Positions 17,959 through 25,677 of a stretch of 64,000 nt of DNA are shown here, one piece after another. Numbering within the stretch: the stretch's first letter is position 1; each line of letters starts with the position of its first letter. The stretch covers positions 1 through 64,000 of the forward strand of contig CAMHNO010000012.1 in the NCBI GenBank assembly GCA_946186575.1, in the 5' to 3' direction. Source of the DNA: an uncultured Prevotellaceae bacterium. Its GTDB lineage: Bacteria; Bacteroidota; Bacteroidia; Bacteroidales; Muribaculaceae. The position numbers and the translations under genes were made by a program. The notes beneath the pieces are model-generated. The model did no database searches and was not told the origin of the DNA. It saw only the letters and a program-made list of their open reading frames with translations.

Positions 17959-18066
17959 GATTGTGAGTGTTGTTACTGTGTCTTGATAGGGATAATAATG
18001 TTATCACAATTTATTAATTAAGCCCTAAAGCTCGTGGCAAATAGGGCTATAAATTAAGTGCATTAG

Positions 18067-18138
18067 TACTCCGACTGGGAATCGAACCCAGATTTTAGGT
18101 TTAGGAAACCCACGTTCTATCCATTGAACTATCAGAGC
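18067..18138 (-). tRNA. tRNA-Arg (anticodon CCT)
   Basis: Read on the minus strand, it folds as a cloverleaf: acceptor GCTCTGA/TCGGAGT, D-stem GTTC/GAAC, anticodon stem TGGGT/ACCTA with loop TTCCTAA (anticodon CCT), and T-arm CTGGG-TTCGATT-CCCAG. The 1-72 pair is G-T. CCA is not encoded. It reads the AGG codon. Confidence 0.93.
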
Positions 18139-18179
18139 ATGGAGAGTGTGTGTGCCGCTTGTGGGCAGTTTTTGCGGTG

Positions 18180-18187
18180 CAAAGGTA
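18180..18187 (-). promoter_or_regulatory. -7 box for tRNA-Arg
   Basis: TACCTTTG on the minus strand, 42 bases upstream of the tRNA 5' end, fits TAnnTTTG. Confidence 0.45.
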
Positions 18188-18241
18188 AGAAATAATTTGA
18201 TAATAGTTGTGTTTTTGGGCCATAAATTGCACTATAATTAT

Positions 18242-18249
18242 TATCTTTG
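18242..18249 (+). promoter_or_regulatory. -7 box for clpS-clpA
   Basis: TATCTTTG lies 30 bases before the clpS ATG and fits TAnnTTTG. Confidence 0.6.
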
Positions 18250-18279
18250 CATTAGAAATAATGAGCAAACCTGAAGAGA

Positions 18280-18582
18280 ATGGCAAAAGAACAAGGCTCG
18301 GTGCGCGAGCGCAATCGCGTTTTCACCAACTATCCCAAGCATTATAAAGTGATATTCCACAACGACGATTTCACGACAATGGATTTTGTTGTGAAGGTGC
18401 TTGTCGAGGTGTTTTACAAAAGCACTGGCGAGGCCCAGGTGATCATGCTCGCTGTGCATGAGACGGGGCGCGGAGTAGTAGGGGTGTACAGCTACGACAT
18501 GGCAGTGACACTGAGCAAGAAGGCGGTGCTCATGGCTCGCGAGGCCGGTTTTCCGCTGCGTGTCACCTATGAGCCTGAGTGA
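18280..18582 (+). CDS. clpS: ATP-dependent Clp protease adaptor ClpS
   Basis: ClpS binds proteins with N-terminal Leu, Phe, Tyr or Trp and hands them to the Clp unfoldase. The 100-residue length is typical. The N-degron pocket residues are present: Asn28 and Asp29 in FHNDDFTTMDFV, and His60 in MLAVHETGRG. The N-terminal ~18 residues form the flexible extension. It is 56 bases upstream of clpA, and aat is the next gene, completing an N-degron set. Confidence 0.95.
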   Translation: MAKEQGSVRERNRVFTNYPKHYKVIFHNDDFTTMDFVVKVLVEVFYKSTGEAQVIMLAVHETGRGVVGVYSYDMAVTLSKKAVLMAREAGFPLRVTYEPE

Positions 18583-18638
18583 CGTGAGCGAATGAGAGGC
18601 TGGTGCGGTTTTTCAAATCAAAGTTTAATTAGAGTATT

Positions 18639-21050
18639 ATGGCAAGAGAGATAATAAATAGTTTTCACCTTCAAGTGGCAGTGCGAACAGCGGTTGATAA
18701 GGCAATGGAATATCGCAATCCGTTCTTAACTCCTGAGCACCTGATATGCGCTATCGTCACGCTAAATCCTGTGGTGGAGGCACTGCGTGAGCTCTCGATA
18801 GATGTGGAGTCGATGGTTGAGATTCTTGACCGCCACATCAGGGAGCAGGGGCAAGTGCCGGGCAACGGGGAGTACTCGCTGAGGTCGTCGGCACAGCTCG
18901 AGGTTTTGATCCTCAATGCAGTGAGCATCAAGCAGGCGGCATCGGCTCCCGAGCTCGAGGTCACTCATGTGCTTCAGGCCTCGATGAACCTCAAGGACTC
19001 GCTGGCAGGCAATCTCATTAGCTATTATGCCAGTATCGACAGTGATTTCATGCGCGTGATTATCACTAAGGTAGAAGAGTATGCCGAGAAATTCCCCATC
19101 AAGGGCAAAGACTTGCAAGTGAAGAATGGTTCGACACCTGCAAAATATATAGGTATCACCAATTATAATCGCGCTGACCAGCAGAGCGACGAGTGGGACG
19201 ATGATGACATGTCTGGCGACGACGATATGCTCGACGATGACTATAGGATTGCCGACTCCTTTGCCGGCGAATTTGGTCCCGAGCCAGGGAGGGTTGAGAC
19301 ATCCGACTTTGTTACTTGCGTCAACGACCATATCATGGACCATAACCCACTGATTGGGCGCGTGGCCGAGCTCGACCGCACCATACACGTGCTGTGCCGC
19401 AAGGACAAGAACAACCCGCTGCATGTGGGTGAGCCTGGAGTGGGCAAGACGGCGCTCATCTACGGCCTGGCTCAGCGCATCGAGGATGGCGATGTGCCCG
19501 ACGCTCTCAAGGGCTTCAAGATTTACCAGATTGACATTGCTGCAATGCTTGCCGGCACTCAATATCGTGGCGACTTTGAGAAGCGCATCAAGAACACGAT
19601 GGACCACCTCTCGCGGCTGGGCAACGTGATAGTCTATATCGATGAGATTCACAGCATTGTGGGTGCTGGTGCCACCGGCGACAGCGCAATGGATGCCTCT
19701 AACATGCTCAAGCCCTATCTCGAGAGTGGCAAGCTCAGGTTCATTGGGTCTACCACCTACGAGGAATTTAACCGCCAGCTCTCTCGCAGCAAGGGGATTG
19801 TGCGCCGCTTCCAGCAAATCGACATTCTTGAGCCTACTGTCGACGAGACAATTGAGATAATCAATGGTCTGAAACATAACTATGAGAGCTTTCACAAGGT
19901 GAAGTACTTGCCCAGCGCAATTGAGCATGCTGTGCGTGCCAGTGCCAAGCACATCATGGGGCGCTTTTTGCCCGACAAGGCCATCGACCTCATCGACGAG
20001 GCTGGTGCCTATCGCCACATTCATCCCACTGGCAAGAAAAGCCAGACCGTTGACAAGGCTCTCATCGACGATGTGCTCATGAAGGTGATGAAGATTAACG
20101 CCGCTGCCATGAAGGAAGAAGGCAACGCTCAGCTCAAGACACTTGCCAAACGCATCAAGGCGAGCATCTATGGGCAAGACCAGGCTGTTGAGGCTGTGGT
20201 TGAGGCTGTGCAGATGTCGAAAGCCGGGCTCATCGACGACGGCAAGCCGCTGGCGTCGCTGCTCTTTGTGGGACCCACAGGAGTGGGAAAGACCGAGGTG
20301 GCTCGAGTGCTGGCTCGCGAGCTGGGTGTGGAGCTGGTGCGATTTGACATGAGCGAGTACACCGAGAAGCACACCGTTGCAAAGCTCATTGGCTCGCCTG
20401 CTGGCTATGTGGGCTACGAGGATGGTGGCCTGCTCACCGACGCCATTCGCAAAACTCCAAATTGTGTGCTCTTGCTCGACGAGATAGAGAAGGCTCACGA
20501 GGACATCTACAATATCTTGCTTCAGGTGATGGACTATGCCCGCCTCACCGATAACAAGGGCCGTCAGGCCGACTTCAGCAATGTGGTGCTCATCATGACA
20601 AGCAACGCCGGTGCTCAGCATGCGGGCATGAGTGTGGGCTTCGACAGCCATGGTAGCCGTGGTGGCGACATGCTCAAGCAGGTGAAGAAAACCTTCAAAC
20701 CCGAGTTTATCAATCGCCTCAGCTCCACCGTGGTTTTCAACGACATGGATCAGACCATGGCGGCCATGATTCTCGACAAGCGGCTGCGTGAGCTGCAGGC
20801 TAAGCTCACTTCCAAGAATGTGACACTCGATGTGAGCGAGCAGGCTCGCGCGCTGCTGCTCAAGGAGGGTTTCACCGCCGAGTATGGTGCTCGCGAGCTC
20901 GACCGCGTGCTCCATCGCGAGCTCAAGAGCAGGCTTGTGCGCGAGATTCTATTTGGGCATCTCAAGCGTGGTGGCACTGCCAGTGTGGTGGTCGAGAGTG
21001 GCAAAATCGTGCTTGCTCTGCCTGGTAACACAAAAAAGAAGAAGGGCTAA
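18639..21050 (+). CDS. clpA: ATP-dependent Clp protease ATP-binding subunit ClpA
   Basis: This AAA+ unfoldase feeds substrates to ClpP. In 803 residues it has the Clp N-domain repeats (about 5-145), an acidic linker (about 184-210, many Asp), AAA-1 with Walker A GEPGVGKT (about 263) and Walker B VIVYIDEIH, and AAA-2 with Walker A GPTGVGKT (about 544) and Walker B LLLDEIEKAH. There is no ClpB-type middle coiled coil, which argues for ClpA or ClpC rather than ClpB; the adjoining clpS supports ClpA. MSVGFDSHG aligns with the ClpP-contact loop (IGL in E. coli). ClpP itself is not in the window. Confidence 0.93.
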   Translation: MAREIINSFHLQVAVRTAVDKAMEYRNPFLTPEHLICAIVTLNPVVEALRELSIDVESMVEILDRHIREQGQVPGNGEYSLRSSAQLEVLILNAVSIKQAASAPELEVTHVLQASMNLKDSLAGNLISYYASIDSDFMRVIITKVEEYAEKFPIKGKDLQVKNGSTPAKYIGITNYNRADQQSDEWDDDDMSGDDDMLDDDYRIADSFAGEFGPEPGRVETSDFVTCVNDHIMDHNPLIGRVAELDRTIHVLCRKDKNNPLHVGEPGVGKTALIYGLAQRIEDGDVPDALKGFKIYQIDIAAMLAGTQYRGDFEKRIKNTMDHLSRLGNVIVYIDEIHSIVGAGATGDSAMDASNMLKPYLESGKLRFIGSTTYEEFNRQLSRSKGIVRRFQQIDILEPTVDETIEIINGLKHNYESFHKVKYLPSAIEHAVRASAKHIMGRFLPDKAIDLIDEAGAYRHIHPTGKKSQTVDKALIDDVLMKVMKINAAAMKEEGNAQLKTLAKRIKASIYGQDQAVEAVVEAVQMSKAGLIDDGKPLASLLFVGPTGVGKTEVARVLARELGVELVRFDMSEYTEKHTVAKLIGSPAGYVGYEDGGLLTDAIRKTPNCVLLLDEIEKAHEDIYNILLQVMDYARLTDNKGRQADFSNVVLIMTSNAGAQHAGMSVGFDSHGSRGGDMLKQVKKTFKPEFINRLSSTVVFNDMDQTMAAMILDKRLRELQAKLTSKNVTLDVSEQARALLLKEGFTAEYGARELDRVLHRELKSRLVREILFGHLKRGGTASVVVESGKIVLALPGNTKKKKG

Positions 21051-21079
21051 AAAACTCGAAACTCGCAACCCGTCAGGGT

Positions 21080-21378
21080 GTTGCAAAACATCATAAACTA
21101 CTGATTTTTCTGATTAATCTGATATGTTATACAATTTCATTAGCCTGTGGGTAACTGTTCAGCGATTCTTGTGCGTTTAGGTTGGCACCCTGTGAGCGTT
21201 GAAGACGCTGCGAGGGTCTTCGACCCTCTTGCATGGTCTTACCAATAAATAGCCTCTAACGAGGCATTTAGCGTCTTCGACGCAATCGCAGAATTGTTAC
21301 GCCTGTGTATCAGTTTGTTAAATAATCAGAAAAATCAGATTAATCCGTAGTTTTTTATTTGTTTTGGAGTTTTGCAAC
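21080..21378. repeat. 299-bp MITE-like element with terminal inverted repeats and nested hairpins
   Basis: Outer ends GTTGCAAAAC (21080-21089) and GTTTTGCAAC (21369-21378) are a perfect inverted repeat. Inside them lie about 26-base AT-rich inverted repeats built from TGATTTTTCTGATT and GATTAATC blocks (21098-21123, 21324-21350). Between these are four hairpins: 21195-21209, GAGGGTC-TTC-GACCCTC (21212-21228), GCCTC-TAAC-GAGGC (21252-21265), and GCGTC-TTC-GACGC (21271-21283). There is no coding sequence. The 355-base clpA-aat gap is thus nearly all this structure. Confidence 0.6.
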
Positions 21379-21405
21379 AGCCTCCTACAAGATTCAAAAT
21401 TCACA

Positions 21406-22125
21406 ATGCTGTTTGAGCTGGACAAGAATATAATTGCATTTCCACACCCCGAGCTGCCGTTGCTCGACGAGAACGACGGCCTGATGGCGGTGGGTGGCGA
21501 CTTGTCGATCGAGCGCTTGCTGCTTGCCTACGACATTGGCTACTTTCCGTGGTATGCCTTCAGGTTTAAGGATATTCAGTGGTATTGCCCTCGCCAGCGA
21601 TTTGTGATTTTCGCCAGCGAAATTCATGTGAGCCACTCGATGCGCACCTTGATCAACAAGCACATGCACCGCGTTACGTTCAACACCGCATTCGACCGCG
21701 TGATACGTGCCTGCGCCACCGTCGATGCCCGCGACCAGGAACTGGGGGCGTGGCTTGGCGACGACATTGTGGAGGCCTACACCGAGCTTCACCGCCTGGG
21801 GCGTGCCCGCAGCGTGGAGGTGTGGCGCGATGGCAACCTGGTGGGAGGGCTCTATGGTGTGGCAACGGGTACAGGTTTTGTGGGCGAGAGCATGTTCTCG
21901 TTTGAGCCCAACACGAGCAAGCTTGCCCTCATAGCTCTTGCCCGAAAGATGCAGGAGCAAGGCGGCTCGCTCATCGATTGCCAAATAGGCACCGAACACC
22001 TCCAGAGCATGGGCGCGCGTTACATCGACTACAAGCAGTACATCACCACACTGCATGGCCCTGGTGCTTATCACACTTGGCAAGACAGAGCAATCTTAAT
22101 GCCTGACTCATATAACGCTCAATAG
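21406..22125 (+). CDS. aat: Leucyl/phenylalanyl-tRNA-protein transferase
   Basis: Aat adds Leu or Phe from aminoacyl-tRNA to proteins with N-terminal Lys or Arg, making N-degrons for ClpS/ClpAP. The ATG at 21406 (MLFELDKNIIAFPHPELPLL) gives 239 residues, the usual length. A longer frame from a TTG at 21364 begins within the inverted repeat and is not used. Family blocks seen: GLMAVGGDLS, AYDIGYFPWY, WYCPRQRFV, GGLYGVATG, GESMFS and IDCQIGTEHLQSMGA. It follows clpS-clpA, separated by a MITE-like element. Confidence 0.95.
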   Translation: MLFELDKNIIAFPHPELPLLDENDGLMAVGGDLSIERLLLAYDIGYFPWYAFRFKDIQWYCPRQRFVIFASEIHVSHSMRTLINKHMHRVTFNTAFDRVIRACATVDARDQELGAWLGDDIVEAYTELHRLGRARSVEVWRDGNLVGGLYGVATGTGFVGESMFSFEPNTSKLALIALARKMQEQGGSLIDCQIGTEHLQSMGARYIDYKQYITTLHGPGAYHTWQDRAILMPDSYNAQ

Positions 22126-22171
22126 CCCTCTTACAACCAAAATCGATTTGCATCAAAGGGCAAAAGCAACA

Positions 22172-22206
22172 AAAAAAACCACCCAATGCGTTGGGTGGTT
22201 TTTTTG
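22172..22206. terminator. Bidirectional terminator (CCACCCAA family, copy 1)
   Basis: AAACCACCCAA-TGCG-TTGGGTGGTTT with A/T runs on both sides. It separates aat from the converging secreted-protein gene. Near-identical hairpins end the next two paralogues. Confidence 0.9.
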
Positions 22207-22228
22207 TGGTAATAATCAAGGGTGTTGA

Positions 22229-23746
22229 TTACTTAACATATACCTTACCGTTAACGATGAAGATACCATGCTCGGGAACACTCTTGAGCTCACGGCCCTG
22301 GAGGTCGTAAACGCGACCATTAACGAAGTCGATGCCAATTGTGTTGATGCCAGTGTTGATGTCCTCAAGGATTACAGTTGGGATGTTCTCAAGGTTGGTA
22401 ACCTCGATAGTCTGAGGCTCGTAGCCATCCTTGTTGAAGTTCAGGGTGTAAGTAGCGCCCTCAACGGGAACAACTTCCATAGTGTACTTACCCTCGGCGT
22501 CGGTAGTGGCGGTGATAGCGTCCTTAGCGGTAGCGTTAACATTCAGAGTAACAGCAACGCCCTCGAGAGGATTGTTCTCCTTGTCGGTAACGAGACCAGT
22601 AACAGTAACCTTCTGGAGCTCAAGAACTACAGTCTCAATAGGATTGTTGATGTCAACATTCTCAAGAGTCTCAGTTACATAGCCAGCCTTCTCGAAGGTC
22701 ATGTTGTAAGTAGTGCCCTCGGCGGGAACAACCTCAAAGGTGTAAGCACCCTCGGCATTGGTAGTGGCGGTCATAGTCTCCTCGCCAGCGGCCAGAGTAA
22801 CGGTAACGCCCTCGAGAGGATTATTGTCAACGTCGGTAACGAGACCGGTGACGTTAACCTTCTCGCGCTCAAGAACTACAGTCTCAATAGGATTGTTGAT
22901 GTCAACATTCTCAAGAGTCTCAGTTACATAGCCAGCCTTCTCGAAGGTCATGTTGTAAGTAGTGCCCTCGGCGGGAACAACCTCAAAGGTGTAAGCACCC
23001 TCGGCATTGGTAGTGGCGGTCATAGTCTCCTCGCCAGCGGCCAGAGTAACGGTAACGCCCTCGAGAGGATTGTTGTCAACGTCGGTAACATTACCAGTAA
23101 CGGTGATGGGCTGTGGCTCCTCGCCCTTAACGGTGATGACGTTGCCATTCTTGGTCAGGGTCAGGGTAACAGGCTCATCGGCTGTCCAAGCGCGGTTGCC
23201 TTCTTCACCACCGGTGAAAGAGAATGAGCAAGCGCTGGGAGTGTTGAGAGCAGTTAAAGTGTAGTCGCCATCCTCGTAGTTGGTGAAGTCAAGATAGAAC
23301 TTGCCAATGCCAGCGGGCTCCTCGAGAACGGGGAAGAAGCGGCAGTCGAGGGTCTTGAGGATCTCGATGATTACCAAGCAAGGAATGTCAGTTCTGTAGT
23401 TAGACTGGATATCGCAGAAGTCGCTAAGCATGCTCTCTTTTACATCATCGGGAGCGTCCAAACGAGAGAGGATAGTTGTTCCATAACCTGCTGTTGCGAA
23501 CCACTTCCAGTTCACTCTCTTGAAAATAGGAGCTTCTGGGTTGTCTTTGTCGCAAGTAACTTGCATGTTGAAACCATTGAGGTTCTCGCTTGCATTGGTG
23601 AGCTGGAGCTCAATCTCTACCTGTGCAGGATCATCTGCATTCAGAAGCTTGAAATAGAGCTGTGATGGGCAAGGCTCGGTGGTGTCTTGTGCGTATGCGC
23701 AAAGACCGAGCAGTGCAACTGCAAAAAGTGTAAAGATCTTTTTCAT
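22229..23746 (-). CDS. Secreted mosaic protein, paralogue 1: constant N-domain, three carboxypeptidase-regulatory-like repeats, T9SS-like tail
   Basis: The 505 residues have a signal peptide (MKKIFTLFAVALLGLCAYA), a ~190-residue constant N-terminal domain shared with the two neighbours, three carboxypeptidase-regulatory-like domains (about 215-300, 300-380, 380-460; each starts TVTG or NVTG with NPLEGVTVTL), and a C-terminal tail (VYDLQGRELKSVPEHGIFI). The first two repeats are almost identical in DNA, 249 bases apart. The N-domain pattern (VEIELQLTNASENLNGFNM ... GIGKFYLDFTN) resembles cohesin-type beta sandwiches, a weak inference. It is likely exported and displayed. Function unknown. Confidence 0.75.
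   Translation of the reverse strand: MKKIFTLFAVALLGLCAYAQDTTEPCPSQLYFKLLNADDPAQVEIELQLTNASENLNGFNMQVTCDKDNPEAPIFKRVNWKWFATAGYGTTILSRLDAPDDVKESMLSDFCDIQSNYRTDIPCLVIIEILKTLDCRFFPVLEEPAGIGKFYLDFTNYEDGDYTLTALNTPSACSFSFTGGEEGNRAWTADEPVTLTLTKNGNVITVKGEEPQPITVTGNVTDVDNNPLEGVTVTLAAGEETMTATTNAEGAYTFEVVPAEGTTYNMTFEKAGYVTETLENVDINNPIETVVLEREKVNVTGLVTDVDNNPLEGVTVTLAAGEETMTATTNAEGAYTFEVVPAEGTTYNMTFEKAGYVTETLENVDINNPIETVVLELQKVTVTGLVTDKENNPLEGVAVTLNVNATAKDAITATTDAEGKYTMEVVPVEGATYTLNFNKDGYEPQTIEVTNLENIPTVILEDINTGINTIGIDFVNGRVYDLQGRELKSVPEHGIFIVNGKVYVK
22619..23093. repeat. Two ~225-bp coding tandem repeats, 249-base period
   Basis: 22619-22844 and 22868-23093 are nearly identical (I see one difference, ATTATTGTC against ATTGTTGTC, near the end). 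They encode two copies of the 83-residue carboxypeptidase-regulatory-like unit. The third unit is diverged. Confidence 0.9.
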
Positions 23747-23781
23747 TTTACAATGATTTTTGAGTTAAGAAAAATAATTAA

Positions 23782-23797
23782 TTATTTAATAGTCACG
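23782..23797 (-). promoter_or_regulatory. Conserved upstream motif of the mosaic family, copy 1
   Basis: TTATTTAATAGTCACG (plus-strand view) is shared, with one change, by the upstream regions of all three paralogues, 28-36 bases before each ATG. Probably part of a common promoter or leader. Confidence 0.5.
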
Positions 23798-23950
23798 TTG
23801 TTCTGGTTTATTGCATGATTCCCACAATAATAATAACATGGTTTTTAATTGCTGGAAATCATTGCAAAATAAATAAATAATTTTTGAATATACAAAATTT
23901 TTCAGCAAAAAGCTTTGAAATAGATGCAAAAAGAGGGTGGAAATGAGCAT

Positions 23951-23985
23951 AAAAAAACCACCCAAATTGTGGTTGGGTGGTTTTT
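23951..23985. terminator. Terminator (CCACCCAA family, copy 2)
   Basis: AAACCACCCAA and TTGGGTGGTTT around ATTGTGG, with long A/T runs. It lies directly downstream of paralogue 2. Confidence 0.88.
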
Positions 23986-24004
23986 AGCATTTTGCAGCAG
24001 TTAA

Positions 24005-25120
24005 TTACTTAACATACTTCTTACCGTTCTGGATGTAGATTCCATGCTCGGGAACGCTCTGGAGCTCACGGCCCTGGAGGTCGAAGATGCGGTTGTCACC
24101 AGCCTTGTCGCTGTTGATAGTGCTGATGCCAGTTACGTCCTTCGAAACCATCATTACCAGAGGCTCAGCAAGACCCTTAGCGGGCTGCATAACGGTGATG
24201 GTGTACTTGCCAGCGCCCTCAACCTTGAAGTTTGCGCCGTCGATCAGCGAGATGGGGTTGTTGAGCAAGCCATCGTTGATCAGGAAGTAGCCAACCTGGT
24301 TAGCGTCCTCGCCACCAAACCACTTGAGGCCACCCTCAACGGGAGTAACAACCTTGAACTCAGCACCGTCCTCAAGTTCCAGAGTGCAAGTGTACTGAGT
24401 GCCATCCTCGTTGCTTACGAGCTCGGTCATGTTAGCAACGTCCTGGTTCCACTCGTTGAATGTGCCAGTCAGATAGAATGCATCGTACTCAACTGGTTGT
24501 GGCTCATCGCCCTTAACGGTGATAACGTCGCCAGCCTTGTTCAAGGTGATAGTTACCTCGTCGCCAGTCCAAGCGCGAGTACCCTCTACACCACCGGTGT
24601 AAGAGAACGACATGGTAGCTGGAGTAGAAAGAGCTGTAATGGTGTAGTCGCCATCCTCGCAGTTGCTGAAGTCAAGCCAGAATTTGCCAATTCCTGCAGG
24701 CTCCTCGAGAACGGGGAAGAAACGGCAGTCGAGAGTCTTCAGAATCTCGATGATTACTAAGCGGTCAACAGCCTGCTTCCAGTTAGACTGTACGTCGCAG
24801 AAGTCGCTAAGCATCTCCTCTTTAACATCATCGGGAGCATCAAGTCTTTGGAGAATTGTAGTTCCGTAGCCTTGTGCAGTGAACCACTTCCAGTTAACTC
24901 TCTTGAATGCAACAGCCTCGCTACCCTCCTCTTTGAGGATTTCCATGTTGAAACCATTGAGGTTCTCGCTGGCATTGGTGAGCTGGAGCTCAATCTCTAC
25001 CTGTGCAGGATTCTCAGCATTGAGAAGCGCGAAATTCAGCTTTGAGGGGCATACTTCTTCCTGAGCGAAAGCGCTAAGACCAATCAAAGCAGCTGCAAAA
25101 AGTGTAAATACTTTTTTCAT
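24005..25120 (-). CDS. Secreted mosaic protein, paralogue 2: constant N-domain, SusE/F-like middle domain, T9SS-like tail
   Basis: The 371 residues share the signal peptide and ~200-residue N-domain of the neighbouring genes and the same tail (IFDLQGRELQSVPEHGIYI). The middle (about 210-335) is different: it starts DAFYLTGTFNEWNQ and contains LKWFGGEDANQVGYFLI, the pattern of SusE/SusF or CBM48-like starch-binding beta domains. Sugar binding is inferred from that resemblance only. It is an independent unit with its own terminator and shared upstream motif. Confidence 0.72.
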   Translation of the reverse strand: MKKVFTLFAAALIGLSAFAQEEVCPSKLNFALLNAENPAQVEIELQLTNASENLNGFNMEILKEEGSEAVAFKRVNWKWFTAQGYGTTILQRLDAPDDVKEEMLSDFCDVQSNWKQAVDRLVIIEILKTLDCRFFPVLEEPAGIGKFWLDFSNCEDGDYTITALSTPATMSFSYTGGVEGTRAWTGDEVTITLNKAGDVITVKGDEPQPVEYDAFYLTGTFNEWNQDVANMTELVSNEDGTQYTCTLELEDGAEFKVVTPVEGGLKWFGGEDANQVGYFLINDGLLNNPISLIDGANFKVEGAGKYTITVMQPAKGLAEPLVMMVSKDVTGISTINSDKAGDNRIFDLQGRELQSVPEHGIYIQNGKKYVK

Positions 25121-25151
25121 TTTAGAAAATGATTTAGTTGTTAATTAATGG

Positions 25152-25167
25152 TTATTTATTAGTCACG
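25152..25167 (-). promoter_or_regulatory. Conserved upstream motif of the mosaic family, copy 2
   Basis: TTATTTATTAGTCACG (plus-strand view), identical to the copy upstream of paralogue 3. Confidence 0.5.
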
Positions 25168-25536
25168 TGTTTTTATCTTGAATTCGGTATAGTTGGTATA
25201 ATAATAACTATGTTTTAAAATCGAAAGCAAAGTTAGTGCCTTTTTTTTGTATTTCCAAATATATTAATGAAAAAAAATAGAAAAAGGTTTATAAATAAGG
25301 TTTTGGCATGAATAATTTTACACCGCCGGTGGAATTGTGATAATAGGTTGGAATTACGCAAATCGGTTGATAATCATGTTTATAACTCAAGTTTATAAAG
25401 TAGAGAATGAGACGACAATTTGATGTATATCAGGCGATAGCTCCTCCTCTACTTAGAGGGGAAGCTATGACATACAACTCTTTTGTCAACATTTAATGTT
25501 ACACATGCAAAAAAACTGTGTTAGGCTGAGACTTTG

Positions 25537-25569
25537 GGCATCGAAGATGCCGGGCGGGTCGAAGACCCG
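25537..25569. repeat. Paired GAA-loop hairpins
   Basis: GGCATC-GAA-GATGCC and CGGGTC-GAA-GACCCG, each a 6-bp perfect stem, are separated by three bases. The same design (stem-TTC-stem) occurs in the element at 21080-21378, and ATCGCAG follows the hairpins in both places. Confidence 0.6.
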
Positions 25570-25621
25570 ACTTCTATCGCAGGTGACCCCATTTAATGTA
25601 ACTTTTGAAAATTGAGTTTAT

Positions 25622-25655
25622 AAAAAAACCACCCAATTGTGGTTGGGTGGTTTTT
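25622..25655. terminator. Terminator (CCACCCAA family, copy 3)
   Basis: AAAACCACCCAA and TTGGGTGGTTTT with A/T runs; the stem arms match copy 2. It ends paralogue 3. Confidence 0.88.
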
Positions 25656-25677
25656 AGCTTTTAGCAGTCAAGTTTAA

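Larger units (their letters stand above)
25121..25677. other. 557-base gap with hairpins and degenerate repeats, no gene
   Basis: Contents: the upstream motif and AT-rich promoter region of paralogue 2 (25121-25290); a degenerate CTCTACTTAGAGGGG palindrome (25447-25461) resembling the 38-39 kb repeats; a direct pair CATTTAATGTTAC / CATTTAATGTAAC (about 25490 and 25590) enclosing two GAA-loop hairpins (25537-25551, 25555-25569); and the terminator of paralogue 3. Nothing codes. Confidence 0.6.

Noticed and set aside
18762-20915. 717-residue open frame antisense to clpA
   Set aside because: Shadow of a GC-rich gene on the other strand; no domain pattern, His/Val/Leu-rich composition typical of antisense frames.
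21080-21378. Insertion sequence
   Set aside because: Inverted ends are present but there is no transposase frame inside 299 bases; kept only as MITE-like.
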